Source: Pigmentibacter ruber
GTDB lineage: Bacteria > Bdellovibrionota_B > Oligoflexia > Silvanigrellales > Silvanigrellaceae
Direction: 5' to 3'
NCBI RefSeq assembly: GCF_009792895.1
Contig: NZ_WSSC01000001.1
Span: 186,001-250,000 of the forward strand
Length of the DNA: 64,000 nucleotides
Shown here: positions 8,961-16,741 of the stretch, in pieces
How the letters are laid out: every line of letters starts with the position of its first letter
How positions within the stretch are numbered: position 1 is the stretch's first letter
Notes under the pieces: model-generated
Database searches by the model: none
What the model was told of the DNA's origin: nothing
What the model saw: only the letters and a program-made list of their open reading frames with translations
Program-made: the position numbers and the translations under genes

Positions 8961-10772
8961 TTATTCATGTTTAAGTTGGATATGAATTTCCTTTAATTGC
9001 TTTTCAGATACAGAGCTTGGTGCTTTCATCAAAAGATCCATTGCTTTTTGGTTTAATGGAAAAGCTATTACTTCCCGAATATTTGGTTCATTTAAAAGTA
9101 ACATGATCATTCTATCGATACCAGGAGCTATTCCACCATGTGGAGGGGCACCAAAGGCAAAAGCATTCCATAATGCACCAAATTTATTTTCTACGTCTGA
9201 TTCTGAATATCCAGCAATTTCAAAAGCTTTTTTCATGACATCACGCCTGTGATTGCGAATCGCTCCAGAGGATAATTCAATTCCATTACATACCAGATCA
9301 TATTGGAATGCTAAAATATCAAGTGGATTTTTATTTTGGAGAGCTTCCATACCTCCTTGTGGCATAGAAAATGGGTTGTGTGAAAAATCTATTTTTTGCT
9401 CGTCTTCATTGAATTCATACATAGGAAAGTCAACTATCCAGGCAAAAGCCCAACTGCTTTCATCTTTTAAATTTAATTTTTCGGCGAAATAATTTCTTAT
9501 TTTTCCGCCTGCAGTTTGGGATTTTAATTTTTCTTTTCCAATAATAAAAATGACAGTGTCATTAGGTTCAAGCTTAAGTTGATTACCAAGCGCTTTCTTT
9601 TCTGCATCACTTAATTGTTTTGCGATTGATCCCTTCCATTCGCCGTCTTTTACTGCAAGCCAAGGAAGTCCACCAAGTCCAACGTCTTTTGCATAGGCAT
9701 CGGCATCATCAAAAAACTTTCGACTTTGTTGAGCAGAATTTGGTAAAACAATTGCTCTAATAATGCCTTTGCTTTCAAGAATATTTTTAAAAACTGCAAA
9801 TTGCGTGTGAGCAAAAGTTTCTTCTACATTTTGCATTTCTAAACCATAGCGTAAATCTGGTTTATCAATACCGTATTTATCCATTGCATCATGCCAAGGG
9901 ATGCAAGGAAATTTTCTATTTGCTTTAATGTACTTATCTTGAAATTTGCTTAAAGGTAGAATTTTTCGTTGAGAAAACTGATTATTCTCAAATAATCCAA
10001 TCATTAGCTCTTCAATTACATTAAAGACATCATCCTGAGTGACAAAGCTCATTTCCACATCTAATTGGTAAAACTCTCCAGGTGCTCTATCAGCTCTGGG
10101 GTCTTCATCGCGAAAGCATGGAGCAATTTGAAAATATTTGTCAAATCCAGAGCACATTAATAACTGTTTGAATTGCTGAGGTGCTTGAGGCAGAGCATAA
10201 AATTGGCCTGGGTGTAACCGGCTTGGTACAAGAAAGTCACGTGCTCCTTCAGGGGAACTACTCGTTAAAATTGGAGTATTGAATTCATTAAATCCTAATG
10301 AGTGCATTTTTTCACGAATGTATCGAATTACTTGGCATCGAAATAAAATATTTCTATGCATTTTTTCTGTACGTAAATCTAAAAAACGATATGAAAGTCT
10401 TGTATCTTCACTTTCTTGTTTAGGATTATGCGCAATTGGAAAAGGTAAAATATCGGAAGGAGACTCTACTTGAAAAAAATCAGCAATGACTTCAATTTCT
10501 CCAGTAGGAATTTTTTGATTTATAGCACCTTCACGTTTTGCTACAATTCCTTTAATTTGAATAACTGATTCTTGTCTTACCTGGCTAGCTTCATTAAAAA
10601 AAGATGAGTTTGGGTGAATCACAATTTGAGTAATGCCAAAGTTGTCTCGTATATCTATAAAAATAAGACCGCCTAAATCTCGTTTTGAATGCACCCAACC
10701 CATTAAAGTGACTTTTTGATGAATAAAATTGAGATTGAGTTCAGAGCAATTATGCGAACGAAGATTCTGCAT
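8961..10772 (-). CDS. aspS: Aspartyl-tRNA synthetase (class II, bacterial type)
   Basis: A 603-residue class II synthetase that charges tRNA-Asp. In order it has an N-terminal OB-fold anticodon-binding domain (MGWVHSKRDLGGLIFIDIRD), the class II core with motif 2 (FRDEDPRADRAPGEFYQLD), a bacterial GAD insertion in the middle, and motif 3 (GGIAPGIDRMIMLL). Length and order are those of bacterial AspRS. Whether it is discriminating or also charges tRNA-Asn cannot be judged from this window, as gatCAB is not present. ATG 10772 follows AGGT with 9-base spacing; a TTG two codons earlier is less likely. It is followed after 24 bases by the solute-binding protein gene. Confidence 0.97.
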   Translation of the reverse strand: MQNLRSHNCSELNLNFIHQKVTLMGWVHSKRDLGGLIFIDIRDNFGITQIVIHPNSSFFNEASQVRQESVIQIKGIVAKREGAINQKIPTGEIEVIADFFQVESPSDILPFPIAHNPKQESEDTRLSYRFLDLRTEKMHRNILFRCQVIRYIREKMHSLGFNEFNTPILTSSSPEGARDFLVPSRLHPGQFYALPQAPQQFKQLLMCSGFDKYFQIAPCFRDEDPRADRAPGEFYQLDVEMSFVTQDDVFNVIEELMIGLFENNQFSQRKILPLSKFQDKYIKANRKFPCIPWHDAMDKYGIDKPDLRYGLEMQNVEETFAHTQFAVFKNILESKGIIRAIVLPNSAQQSRKFFDDADAYAKDVGLGGLPWLAVKDGEWKGSIAKQLSDAEKKALGNQLKLEPNDTVIFIIGKEKLKSQTAGGKIRNYFAEKLNLKDESSWAFAWIVDFPMYEFNEDEQKIDFSHNPFSMPQGGMEALQNKNPLDILAFQYDLVCNGIELSSGAIRNHRRDVMKKAFEIAGYSESDVENKFGALWNAFAFGAPPHGGIAPGIDRMIMLLLNEPNIREVIAFPLNQKAMDLLMKAPSSVSEKQLKEIHIQLKHE

Positions 10773-10871
10773 TTTCAAATACCTTTCGAATAATATAAAA
10801 GATAACTAAAATTATATAGCATAAATATATTCACTGTCATAGTGAAGTAAAAAACAGATATTTAAAGAAAT

Positions 10872-11615
10872 CTAACCACTTTTCCAAATTTTTTCGATAA
10901 TTATTTTTTCTTGTTTTGAGAATTCATCCCACTTAGAAAGAATAAGATCTGGGCGATTACGTGCGGTTACTTTTAATTGCTCTTTGCGATTAAATTCTTT
11001 TATTTTTTTGTGATCTCCAGAGAGTAAAACTTTGGGTATAGAAAGCCCATGAAATTCTTCAGGATGCGTGTATTGCGGAGCTTCAAGGAGCCCATCTTCA
11101 AAACTGTCTAAGAGAGCACTTTCTTCATTCCCTAAAACACCAGGTATAAAACGAGTTACAGAATCAATCAGACACATTGCAGGTAATTCCCCGCCGGAAA
11201 GAACAAAATCACCTATACTGATGTTAATATCTGCATATTCTAATTCTAATCGATGATCGAAACCAGCATATCTTCCACATAAGAGAATTAAATGAGATTT
11301 TTTTGCAAGTGTTTTAGCAAGGTTGGAATCAAATATTTTTCCAGATGGGGTTAAATTTATTACAAAAGCATCTGGAGATAAAACAGATAATAAGGCCTTT
11401 TCCGCAATGTCAGCTCTGAGCACCATTCCATCCCCGCCACCAGCAGGCTGTTTATCCACATTTTTCCGTGGATGATCTGAAAAATCTCTTAAAAATACTG
11501 TATTAAGAGAAACTTGTTGGTTTTTTATAGCACGTGCAATAATTCCTTCATTTTGTAGAGGAAGAAACATTTCGGGAAATAAAGTTATGACAGAAAATTT
11601 GAGATTACTGTTCAC
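10872..11615 (-). CDS. trmD: tRNA (guanine-N1)-methyltransferase TrmD
   Basis: A 247-residue SPOUT-class enzyme that makes m1G37 in tRNAs reading codons that begin with C (and some with G), preventing frameshifts. The family signatures are visible: FPEMF near the N-terminus, PAGGGDGMVLRADI, the knot with LLCGRYAGFDHR, and IGDFVLSGGELPAM. The start is GTG 11615, overlapping the rimM stop as GTGA, behind GAGGA. The rimM-trmD order is the common bacterial arrangement; rpsP and rplS are not adjacent here. tRNA-Leu(GAG) at 59624-59706, with G37, is a predicted substrate type. Confidence 0.96.
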   Translation of the reverse strand: MNSNLKFSVITLFPEMFLPLQNEGIIARAIKNQQVSLNTVFLRDFSDHPRKNVDKQPAGGGDGMVLRADIAEKALLSVLSPDAFVINLTPSGKIFDSNLAKTLAKKSHLILLCGRYAGFDHRLELEYADINISIGDFVLSGGELPAMCLIDSVTRFIPGVLGNEESALLDSFEDGLLEAPQYTHPEEFHGLSIPKVLLSGDHKKIKEFNRKEQLKVTARNRPDLILSKWDEFSKQEKIIIEKIWKSG

Positions 11616-12172
11616 TCGGAGTCTTCCTCAAGAAATTCTGGAACATATTTTATCTCAATTTTTTGTTCACTTTCAGAAATATGTGTGACGAAATTATCTA
11701 AAAATGGATATAAAAAAACCTTTCGATACTTATTAACATAAATTTCTAGATTATCTTGCGCTCCAAAAGAGGAAACTCCTTCAATTGTGCCAATAAGACC
11801 TTTATTTTCAGTGTAAACTTTAAAACCTATGAGCTTACCTACTATAAATTCTCCTTCATCTAATGAAATTTCGCTTTCATGGACATAAATATTTTTATTA
11901 TAAAGAGGTTCTATTTCTTCACGAGTGGCAAAGCCTTCAAGATGTACTGCCAGCGCTTGTCCACTATTATAAGTTTTTGCGACTTTGGTCTCAAAAAAGC
12001 CTTCAGACATTTGAATTAAAAGCTTTTTATAACCATCCCACTCGGTTCGTCTGTCTGGTGTTTTCAAAAAAAATGCGCCCTTCAAACCGTGAGGGCGACC
12101 TACCTGCGCAAATTGAATATATCCCTTTTGTCGCAGCAAATTTTCTTCTTCTAAATTAAATTTTTTCATCAT
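11612..12172 (-). CDS. rimM: 16S rRNA processing protein RimM
   Basis: A 186-residue ribosome maturation factor for the 30S head, which binds S19. The N-terminal RimM barrel shows the conserved FAQVGRPHGLKGAFFLKT, and the C-terminal PRC-barrel region shows the matching IGKVEGV-like segment (GTIEGVSSFGAQDNLEIY) and FLYPFLDNFV. It starts at ATG 12172, overlapping the stop of the upstream gene as ATGA, and its own stop overlaps the trmD start by 4 bases. The three genes therefore look translationally coupled. Confidence 0.95.
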   Translation of the reverse strand: MMKKFNLEEENLLRQKGYIQFAQVGRPHGLKGAFFLKTPDRRTEWDGYKKLLIQMSEGFFETKVAKTYNSGQALAVHLEGFATREEIEPLYNKNIYVHESEISLDEGEFIVGKLIGFKVYTENKGLIGTIEGVSSFGAQDNLEIYVNKYRKVFLYPFLDNFVTHISESEQKIEIKYVPEFLEEDSE

Positions 12173-12528
12173 GACTCTGGATCTTTTAAAAACGCACTTA
12201 AAGCTGATTCCATATCAGTCTTTGTTATGTATCCCAGTTCTACAAAGATTTGTCCAATAGGTCGAATGTTTTTTTGCTGAATTGATAGCAGTTGAGCCAC
12301 ATCTTCATCTTTTAGCATTCCGAGCGCGACAGCTATTTCTCCAAAAGGTTTGCCCATTTCAGCTTGCTTATTCAGGATTTGGAAGATTTGTTCAACAGTT
12401 AGTTTGCCTTCATTTAGCGCAATTCTCCCGATCGGTAACCATGTTTGCTTTTGAATATCTAATGCTGTCATAACTTGTCCTGGCGTTACATATCCTTTTT
12501 TTACAAGATAGGATCCAAAAAGCTGCAT
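12169..12528 (-). CDS. Stand-alone MshEN-like protein (four tandem motifs)
   Basis: A 119-residue protein that is almost entirely four copies of a motif of about 26 residues of the form G-x-hhh-x-x-G-x-h, then a helix ending in Q: GSYLVKKGYVTPGQV, IGRIALNEGKLTVEQI, FGEIAVALGMLKDEDV and IGQIFVELGYITKTDM. This is the pattern of the MshEN domain found at the N-terminus of type II secretion and type IV pilus ATPases, where tandem copies bind cyclic di-GMP. No ATPase domain is attached. It is the first gene of the rimM-trmD operon, behind GAGG, with coupled ATGA overlap to rimM. I infer a small c-di-GMP receptor or an adaptor. The Arg of the canonical RLG start is replaced here (F/I before G), so binding may be lost. 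Confidence 0.72.
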   Translation of the reverse strand: MQLFGSYLVKKGYVTPGQVMTALDIQKQTWLPIGRIALNEGKLTVEQIFQILNKQAEMGKPFGEIAVALGMLKDEDVAQLLSIQQKNIRPIGQIFVELGYITKTDMESALSAFLKDPES

Positions 12529-12635
12529 ATGAACCTCGTAAAATCAATTGCGCCTGTGAAATCGGCAAAATTTTCTTAATGAACTTGTCGACAAGATACA
12601 TGAGAAAATTAGAGGAAAGGAAGGATAATTGGCAA

Positions 12636-13622
12636 ATGTTGTCACCATATATAAAACTTAATGATAATTGTGGGTTATGTTCTAGGTTGCGTTTAGCAAA
12701 CAGCGATAAAGACTTTCTTTTTGATGGTGGTCATAATCTCTACATATTTAAAAGTCCTTTTGCTGAAAAATGGCCAGGGGCTTTAATGCCTATTTTTAAA
12801 AGACATATATATGAACAATCTGATATCCGGCCTTCAGATTTACCGGATACTCTGCATACATTAGTCTGTTTAGAAAAAGCATTGCGTAAAGTAACAAATT
12901 GTAAACGGATAAATTTAGTCAAATTTGCAAATATAAGTCATCATTTGCATTGGCATTTAATTCCAAGATATCATAATGAAATATATTCCAATAAATGTTC
13001 TTGGGAATTAGAAAATGTTCCAAGAGAAAAAATATATTCAAAAATTGAAGAATCATTATTTGAAGACACTTCTTTATATGAAAAAATAAGATCGCAAGCT
13101 TTATTTGAAATAAATAATAGAAGTTCTCCATATTTTGGTTGTGCTTTATTTTTAAGACCATGCGAACTTGAATTAAGAAGCAAAATTTTTACACTTGATT
13201 TGGATGAAATTATAAAATTAGCAAGAGATAATCCTGAAAAATGGGAATGCTTATTAATGAAGAGAAATTATCATGATTTTGCATGGGACTTTATTGGTGG
13301 CAATTGTGAAGTTAATGAATATCCTGAGTTTGGCATGATTCGTGAAGTAAAAGAAGAAGTTGGTTGGAATATTACTAGATATAAAGAAGTCACAAGACAA
13401 TGGAAAATGGGTGCTATTAAAGGAATTGTTTATTTAGCTATACCAGAAAATCAACATTATATGGATGATGAACCAGAGAGAGTCCATTGTGCCGAGGTAG
13501 AAACTGTTAAATATTTTAATTTAGTTGAAATAATGAATAGCCCAAATTTTGTTGATAGTGTAAAAGGCAGAATTAAAGCATTTATTGAAAATAAAGCAGA
13601 CTTTGATAGTATTGACTCTTAA
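12636..13622 (+). CDS. HIT-domain and Nudix-domain fusion protein
   Basis: A cytoplasmic protein with two nucleotide-hydrolase domains. The N-terminal half starts with a Cys pair (CGLC) and holds the HIT triad HHLHWHLIPRY, typical of diadenosine or AMP-lysine type hydrolases. The C-terminal half carries a complete Nudix box: G-x5-E-x7-REVKEEVGW beginning at GGNCEVNEYPEFG. Both active sites appear intact. I chose ATG 12636 because GGAAGG lies upstream; ATG 12579 is in frame but has no ribosome site. It is divergent from the MshEN gene. The substrate could be a dinucleoside polyphosphate or capped or modified nucleotide processed in two steps; this is inference. I know HIT and Nudix as separate proteins, and the fusion is unusual to me. 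Confidence 0.82.
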   Translation: MLSPYIKLNDNCGLCSRLRLANSDKDFLFDGGHNLYIFKSPFAEKWPGALMPIFKRHIYEQSDIRPSDLPDTLHTLVCLEKALRKVTNCKRINLVKFANISHHLHWHLIPRYHNEIYSNKCSWELENVPREKIYSKIEESLFEDTSLYEKIRSQALFEINNRSSPYFGCALFLRPCELELRSKIFTLDLDEIIKLARDNPEKWECLLMKRNYHDFAWDFIGGNCEVNEYPEFGMIREVKEEVGWNITRYKEVTRQWKMGAIKGIVYLAIPENQHYMDDEPERVHCAEVETVKYFNLVEIMNSPNFVDSVKGRIKAFIENKADFDSIDS

Positions 13623-13735
13623 TTATTTTATACTAGTAGTCTCTATGCAACAATTTGCTGCCTTATTTTAATTTGTGATTTCATATCCAATGTTAGCTGT
13701 AAATCTCTATGTAAATTTTTCGTAAGGAGAGATTT

Positions 13736-15103
13736 ATGGTTGATCTGTTATCTACTGAAATTCTTGCAAGAATTCAGTTTGCTTTAACCATCATGTTTCA
13801 TTATTTATTTCCTCCACTTTCAATTGGCTTGGGATTAATATTAGTTTTTACTGAAGGAATGTATTTAAAAACTAAAAATCCTATTTATGAAATCATAACA
13901 AAGTTTTGGGTTAAAATTTTTGCTGTAAATTTTGCAATGGGTGTTGCTTCAGGTTTGGTCATGGAATTTCAATTTGGGACTAACTGGGCCTCATATTCAA
14001 GATTTGTAGGTGACATTTTTGGTTCTGCCTTAGCTGCAGAAGGTATTTTTGCTTTTTTCTTAGAATCAGGTTTTTTAGCTATTCTTGTTTTTGGTTGGGA
14101 TCGTGTAAGTCCTAAAATGCATTTCTTTTCAACTGTAATGGTTTGTTTAGGTTCAATGTTTTCTGCAGTTTGGATTATTATTGCCAACGCCTGGATGCAA
14201 ACACCTGCCGGATATCATTTGATTGGTGAGGGGTTACAAACAAAAGCAGTGATAGATGATTTTTGGGCTATGGTTTTCAACCCTTCCAGTATGCGTATGC
14301 TTGTTCATGCAATCATTGGTTGTTGGCTAATGGGCGCATTTTTTGTCATGAGTATTTGTGCCTGGTATATTTTACAAAATAGACATCTTGAGGTTGCTAA
14401 AAAATCATTTAAAATTGCTTTAATTTTAGGTTTTGTGGGTTCTTTACTTGCAGCAACTTCTGGGCATTTTTTAGCTGAAAGGGTAGCAGAAACTCAGCCA
14501 GCAAAAATGGCTGCTATGGAAGGTCATTTTCATACAGGAACTGGTGGAGCTCCATTATATTTATTTGGTATTCCTAATAGTGAAAAAGAAACAGTTGAAT
14601 ATGGAATCAAAATTCCAGGCGGCTTAAGTTTTTTACTCCATGGCAATTTTTCAACTCCAGTTATAGGCTTGGATCAATTTAAACCAGAAGATCGTCCTCC
14701 CATTGGAATTACTTTTCAAACATATCACATCATGATTTCACTTGGGATGTATATGTTATTTATTACATCACTTTCTATGTTACTTCTTAAGTTTAATAAA
14801 CTTTATACAAATAAATGGTTAATGAAAATATATACTATCTCTGTTTTAGCACCAATTATTGCAAACCAAGCGGGTTGGATAGCTACAGAAGTAGGGAGGC
14901 AACCTTGGATTGTATATGGTTTAATGCGAACTCCTGATGGGTTATCAAAATCTGTTAAAGCTGAAGAAATTTTAATTTCAATTATACTTTTTACGATTAT
15001 TTATTTGTTACTTTTGTTTGTTTGGATTTTTGTAATTAATAACAAAATAAAGCATGGTCCTGATAATGAAATAAAAGAAAAATTAGGAATAAATAAGTTA
15101 TAA
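13736..15103 (+). CDS. cydA: Cytochrome bd ubiquinol oxidase subunit I
   Basis: A 455-residue polytopic membrane protein. It starts with the CydA signature [20 protein letters not shown], which includes the conserved haem-ligand His near the N-terminus, and keeps GRQPW near the C-terminus. The Q-loop between helices VI and VII (around [13 protein letters not shown]) is of the short type. It forms the quinol-oxidising, haem-bearing subunit of a high-affinity terminal oxidase that works at low oxygen. An AAGGAGAG ribosome site precedes ATG 13736. cydB follows after 9 bases. No cydX-like peptide was seen after cydB, nor cydCD in the window. Confidence 0.97.
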   Translation: MVDLLSTEILARIQFALTIMFHYLFPPLSIGLGLILVFTEGMYLKTKNPIYEIITKFWVKIFAVNFAMGVASGLVMEFQFGTNWASYSRFVGDIFGSALAAEGIFAFFLESGFLAILVFGWDRVSPKMHFFSTVMVCLGSMFSAVWIIIANAWMQTPAGYHLIGEGLQTKAVIDDFWAMVFNPSSMRMLVHAIIGCWLMGAFFVMSICAWYILQNRHLEVAKKSFKIALILGFVGSLLAATSGHFLAERVAETQPAKMAAMEGHFHTGTGGAPLYLFGIPNSEKETVEYGIKIPGGLSFLLHGNFSTPVIGLDQFKPEDRPPIGITFQTYHIMISLGMYMLFITSLSMLLLKFNKLYTNKWLMKIYTISVLAPIIANQAGWIATEVGRQPWIVYGLMRTPDGLSKSVKAEEILISIILFTIIYLLLLFVWIFVINNKIKHGPDNEIKEKLGINKL

Positions 15104-15112
15104 GAGGTTAAA

Positions 15113-16129
15113 ATGGATTTACATATTTTTTGGTTTGTAACATTAGGAATTCTATTAGCTGGATATGCTATTTTAGATGGCTTTGATTTAGGGGTTGGAA
15201 TTTTACATCCTCTCGCTAAAACCAATCATGAAAAAAGATTGTTTCTTAATTCAATCGGGCCTTTTTGGGATGGTAATGAAGTTTGGTTAGTAACATTTGG
15301 AGGTGCTTTATTTGCAGCTTTTCCAGATGCATATGCGACAGCTTTTTCAGGTTTTTATCTTCCGTTTATGCTGTTACTTTTTGCGTTAATATTTAGAGCT
15401 GTTTCTATTGAATTTAGAAGTAAGCATGAATCGCAAATTTGGCAAAGTTTTTGGGACTGGAGTTTTTTTGCTGCTAGTGTGCTGGCGACTTTTTTGTTTG
15501 GAGTTGCTGTTGGAAATTGTTTAAGTGGCATTCTGGTAGGATCTGATAAAGAATACGCAGGGACAGTATTTGATTTGCTAAATCCTTATTCAATTATCAC
15601 AGGTATCTTAGCAATAACTGCTTTTGCTATGCATGGATCTATTTATTTATATTTAAAACTTGAGGGTGAATTAAAGGAGAGAGTACATCGATGGATATGG
15701 CATACCTTTGGTTGTTTTATAGTCTGTTATATATTTACCACTATCTACACATTAGTTTTTATACCAAGAGCTTTGCATAATTTTGAAGAACATCCTTGGC
15801 TTTGGATAATTGTTGTTATTAACGTTCTTTCAATAGCTAACATTCCTAGAGCAGTTTTTTTAGGAAAAGCTGGCTATGCATTCCTTTCATCTTCTTTTAC
15901 TCTTCTTGCATTTACAAGTTTATTTGGTGCAGCATTATTTCCTAATTTAATCACATCAAGTATATCTTCAGATTATAGTTTAACAATTTATAATTCCGCT
16001 TCATCTGAAAAAACGTTATTTATTATGCAAATAATAGCTTTCTGTGGAATGCCTTTTGTTTTATCTTATACTGCAATTATATATTGGGTATTTCGTGGGA
16101 AAGTGAAATTAGGTAAATTTAGTTATTAA
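15113..16129 (+). CDS. cydB: Cytochrome bd ubiquinol oxidase subunit II
   Basis: A 338-residue polytopic protein, the partner of CydA. The family start is clear: FWFVTLGILLAGYAILDGFDLGVG, and the segment NSIGPFWDGNEVWLVTFGGALFAAFP is also typical. Usual CydB length is about 335-380 residues. A GAGG ribosome site precedes ATG 15113, and the gene is cotranscribed with cydA. It ends five bases before the stop of the convergent small gene at 16134-16301. Confidence 0.97.
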   Translation: MDLHIFWFVTLGILLAGYAILDGFDLGVGILHPLAKTNHEKRLFLNSIGPFWDGNEVWLVTFGGALFAAFPDAYATAFSGFYLPFMLLLFALIFRAVSIEFRSKHESQIWQSFWDWSFFAASVLATFLFGVAVGNCLSGILVGSDKEYAGTVFDLLNPYSIITGILAITAFAMHGSIYLYLKLEGELKERVHRWIWHTFGCFIVCYIFTTIYTLVFIPRALHNFEEHPWLWIIVVINVLSIANIPRAVFLGKAGYAFLSSSFTLLAFTSLFGAALFPNLITSSISSDYSLTIYNSASSEKTLFIMQIIAFCGMPFVLSYTAIIYWVFRGKVKLGKFSY

Positions 16130-16133
16130 ATAA

Positions 16134-16301
16134 TTAATTTTCCTCTTTTGTTTTGTTGTGATTATAGGGACAATGTTGGCACCCGCATTTACAACAAAAC
16201 CCTCTTTTTAAATGATATTCCTTAGTAAAAACCATATTTCCATCTTCATTAATATAGTAATCGACCTCAGCAATGAGTTCAATTTTTTTTGGGCTATGCA
16301 T
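16134..16301 (-). CDS. Small DUF5522-type cysteine-rich protein (55 aa)
   Basis: I read this 55-residue gene directly; it is too short for common length cut-offs. The protein has an acidic first half with YYINEDGNMVFTKEYHLKRG followed by CCKCGCQHCPY, the Cys-rich core that marks the DUF5522 family (usual form RGyCCgsGCRHCPY). The pattern C-C-x-C-x-C-x2-C suggests a metal site, function unknown. It begins at ATG 16301 without a strong ribosome site and is convergent with cydB. A 30-bp perfect palindrome lies 43 bases upstream and may control it. Confidence 0.82.
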   Translation of the reverse strand: MHSPKKIELIAEVDYYINEDGNMVFTKEYHLKRGFCCKCGCQHCPYNHNKTKEEN

Positions 16302-16343
16302 AATAAACTCACAGAAAAATATATTAAATTGGTAAAATAGTTT

Positions 16344-16373
16344 TATTTATAATCACTGCAGTGATTATAAATA
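16344..16373. promoter_or_regulatory. Perfect 30-bp palindrome, candidate operator
   Basis: The 15-base arms are exact reverse complements with no spacer, centred on CTGCAG; the core is AATCACTGCAGTGATT. There is no T-run on either side, so it is unlikely to be an intrinsic terminator. The position, 43 bases upstream of the DUF5522 start and about 207 bases upstream of the promoter of the glutamate dehydrogenase gene, fits a dimeric repressor site. Confidence 0.55.
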
Positions 16374-16579
16374 CTGAATGTATTATAATAAAATAATAAA
16401 TGCAATGGCTTAAATAAGTTTGAAATAATTAGAAATAAAAAAGTAAATAAAACTTATAAAATATTTAATTCCAAATTCAACTGTGACTTTTGGGAGAATT
16501 GAGGTCTGGATTTTATTTTTAGTTAAAAGTTTAAAAAAATACAATTTTTAATTTTTAAAAATTTTAATAATTAAAGATA

Positions 16580-16609
16580 TTTACTCTTTAACCCCCTTTC
16601 ATGTATAAT
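16580..16609 (+). promoter_or_regulatory. Promoter of the NAD-glutamate dehydrogenase gene
   Basis: A TTTACT -35 box (16580-16585), an 18-base spacer and a consensus TATAAT -10 box (16604-16609) with an upstream TG (extended -10). Transcription would start near 16617, giving a 5' leader of about 125 bases before the gene. Confidence 0.65.
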
Positions 16610-16692
16610 TTATAGCTGAAGTTTACTAGCCAGAATCGATAGGAAGAAATTTGCAAGTCGCTTTTGATGTGTTAATTACATTTTAAGATTTT

Positions 16693-16725
16693 ATGAACAA
16701 GGAAATACTTTGTTCAACTTTTTAA
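16693..16725 (+). other. Possible 10-codon leader peptide and hairpin in the GDH leader
   Basis: ATG AAC AAG ... TTT TAA encodes MNKEILCSTF and ends 16 bases before the GDH start. Inside it the arms GAACAA (16695-16700) and TTGTTC (16710-16715) can pair. There is no clear ribosome site before it, so this is only a candidate leader element. The rest of 16374-16579 is AT-rich with no gene seen. Confidence 0.25.
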
Positions 16726-16741
16726 CGCCGTGGAGTGTATC

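Noticed and set aside
12579..12635. N-terminal extension of the HIT-Nudix gene
   Set aside because: The upstream ATGs have no ribosome site, while ATG 12636 has GGAAGG before it and starts just ahead of the HIT domain.
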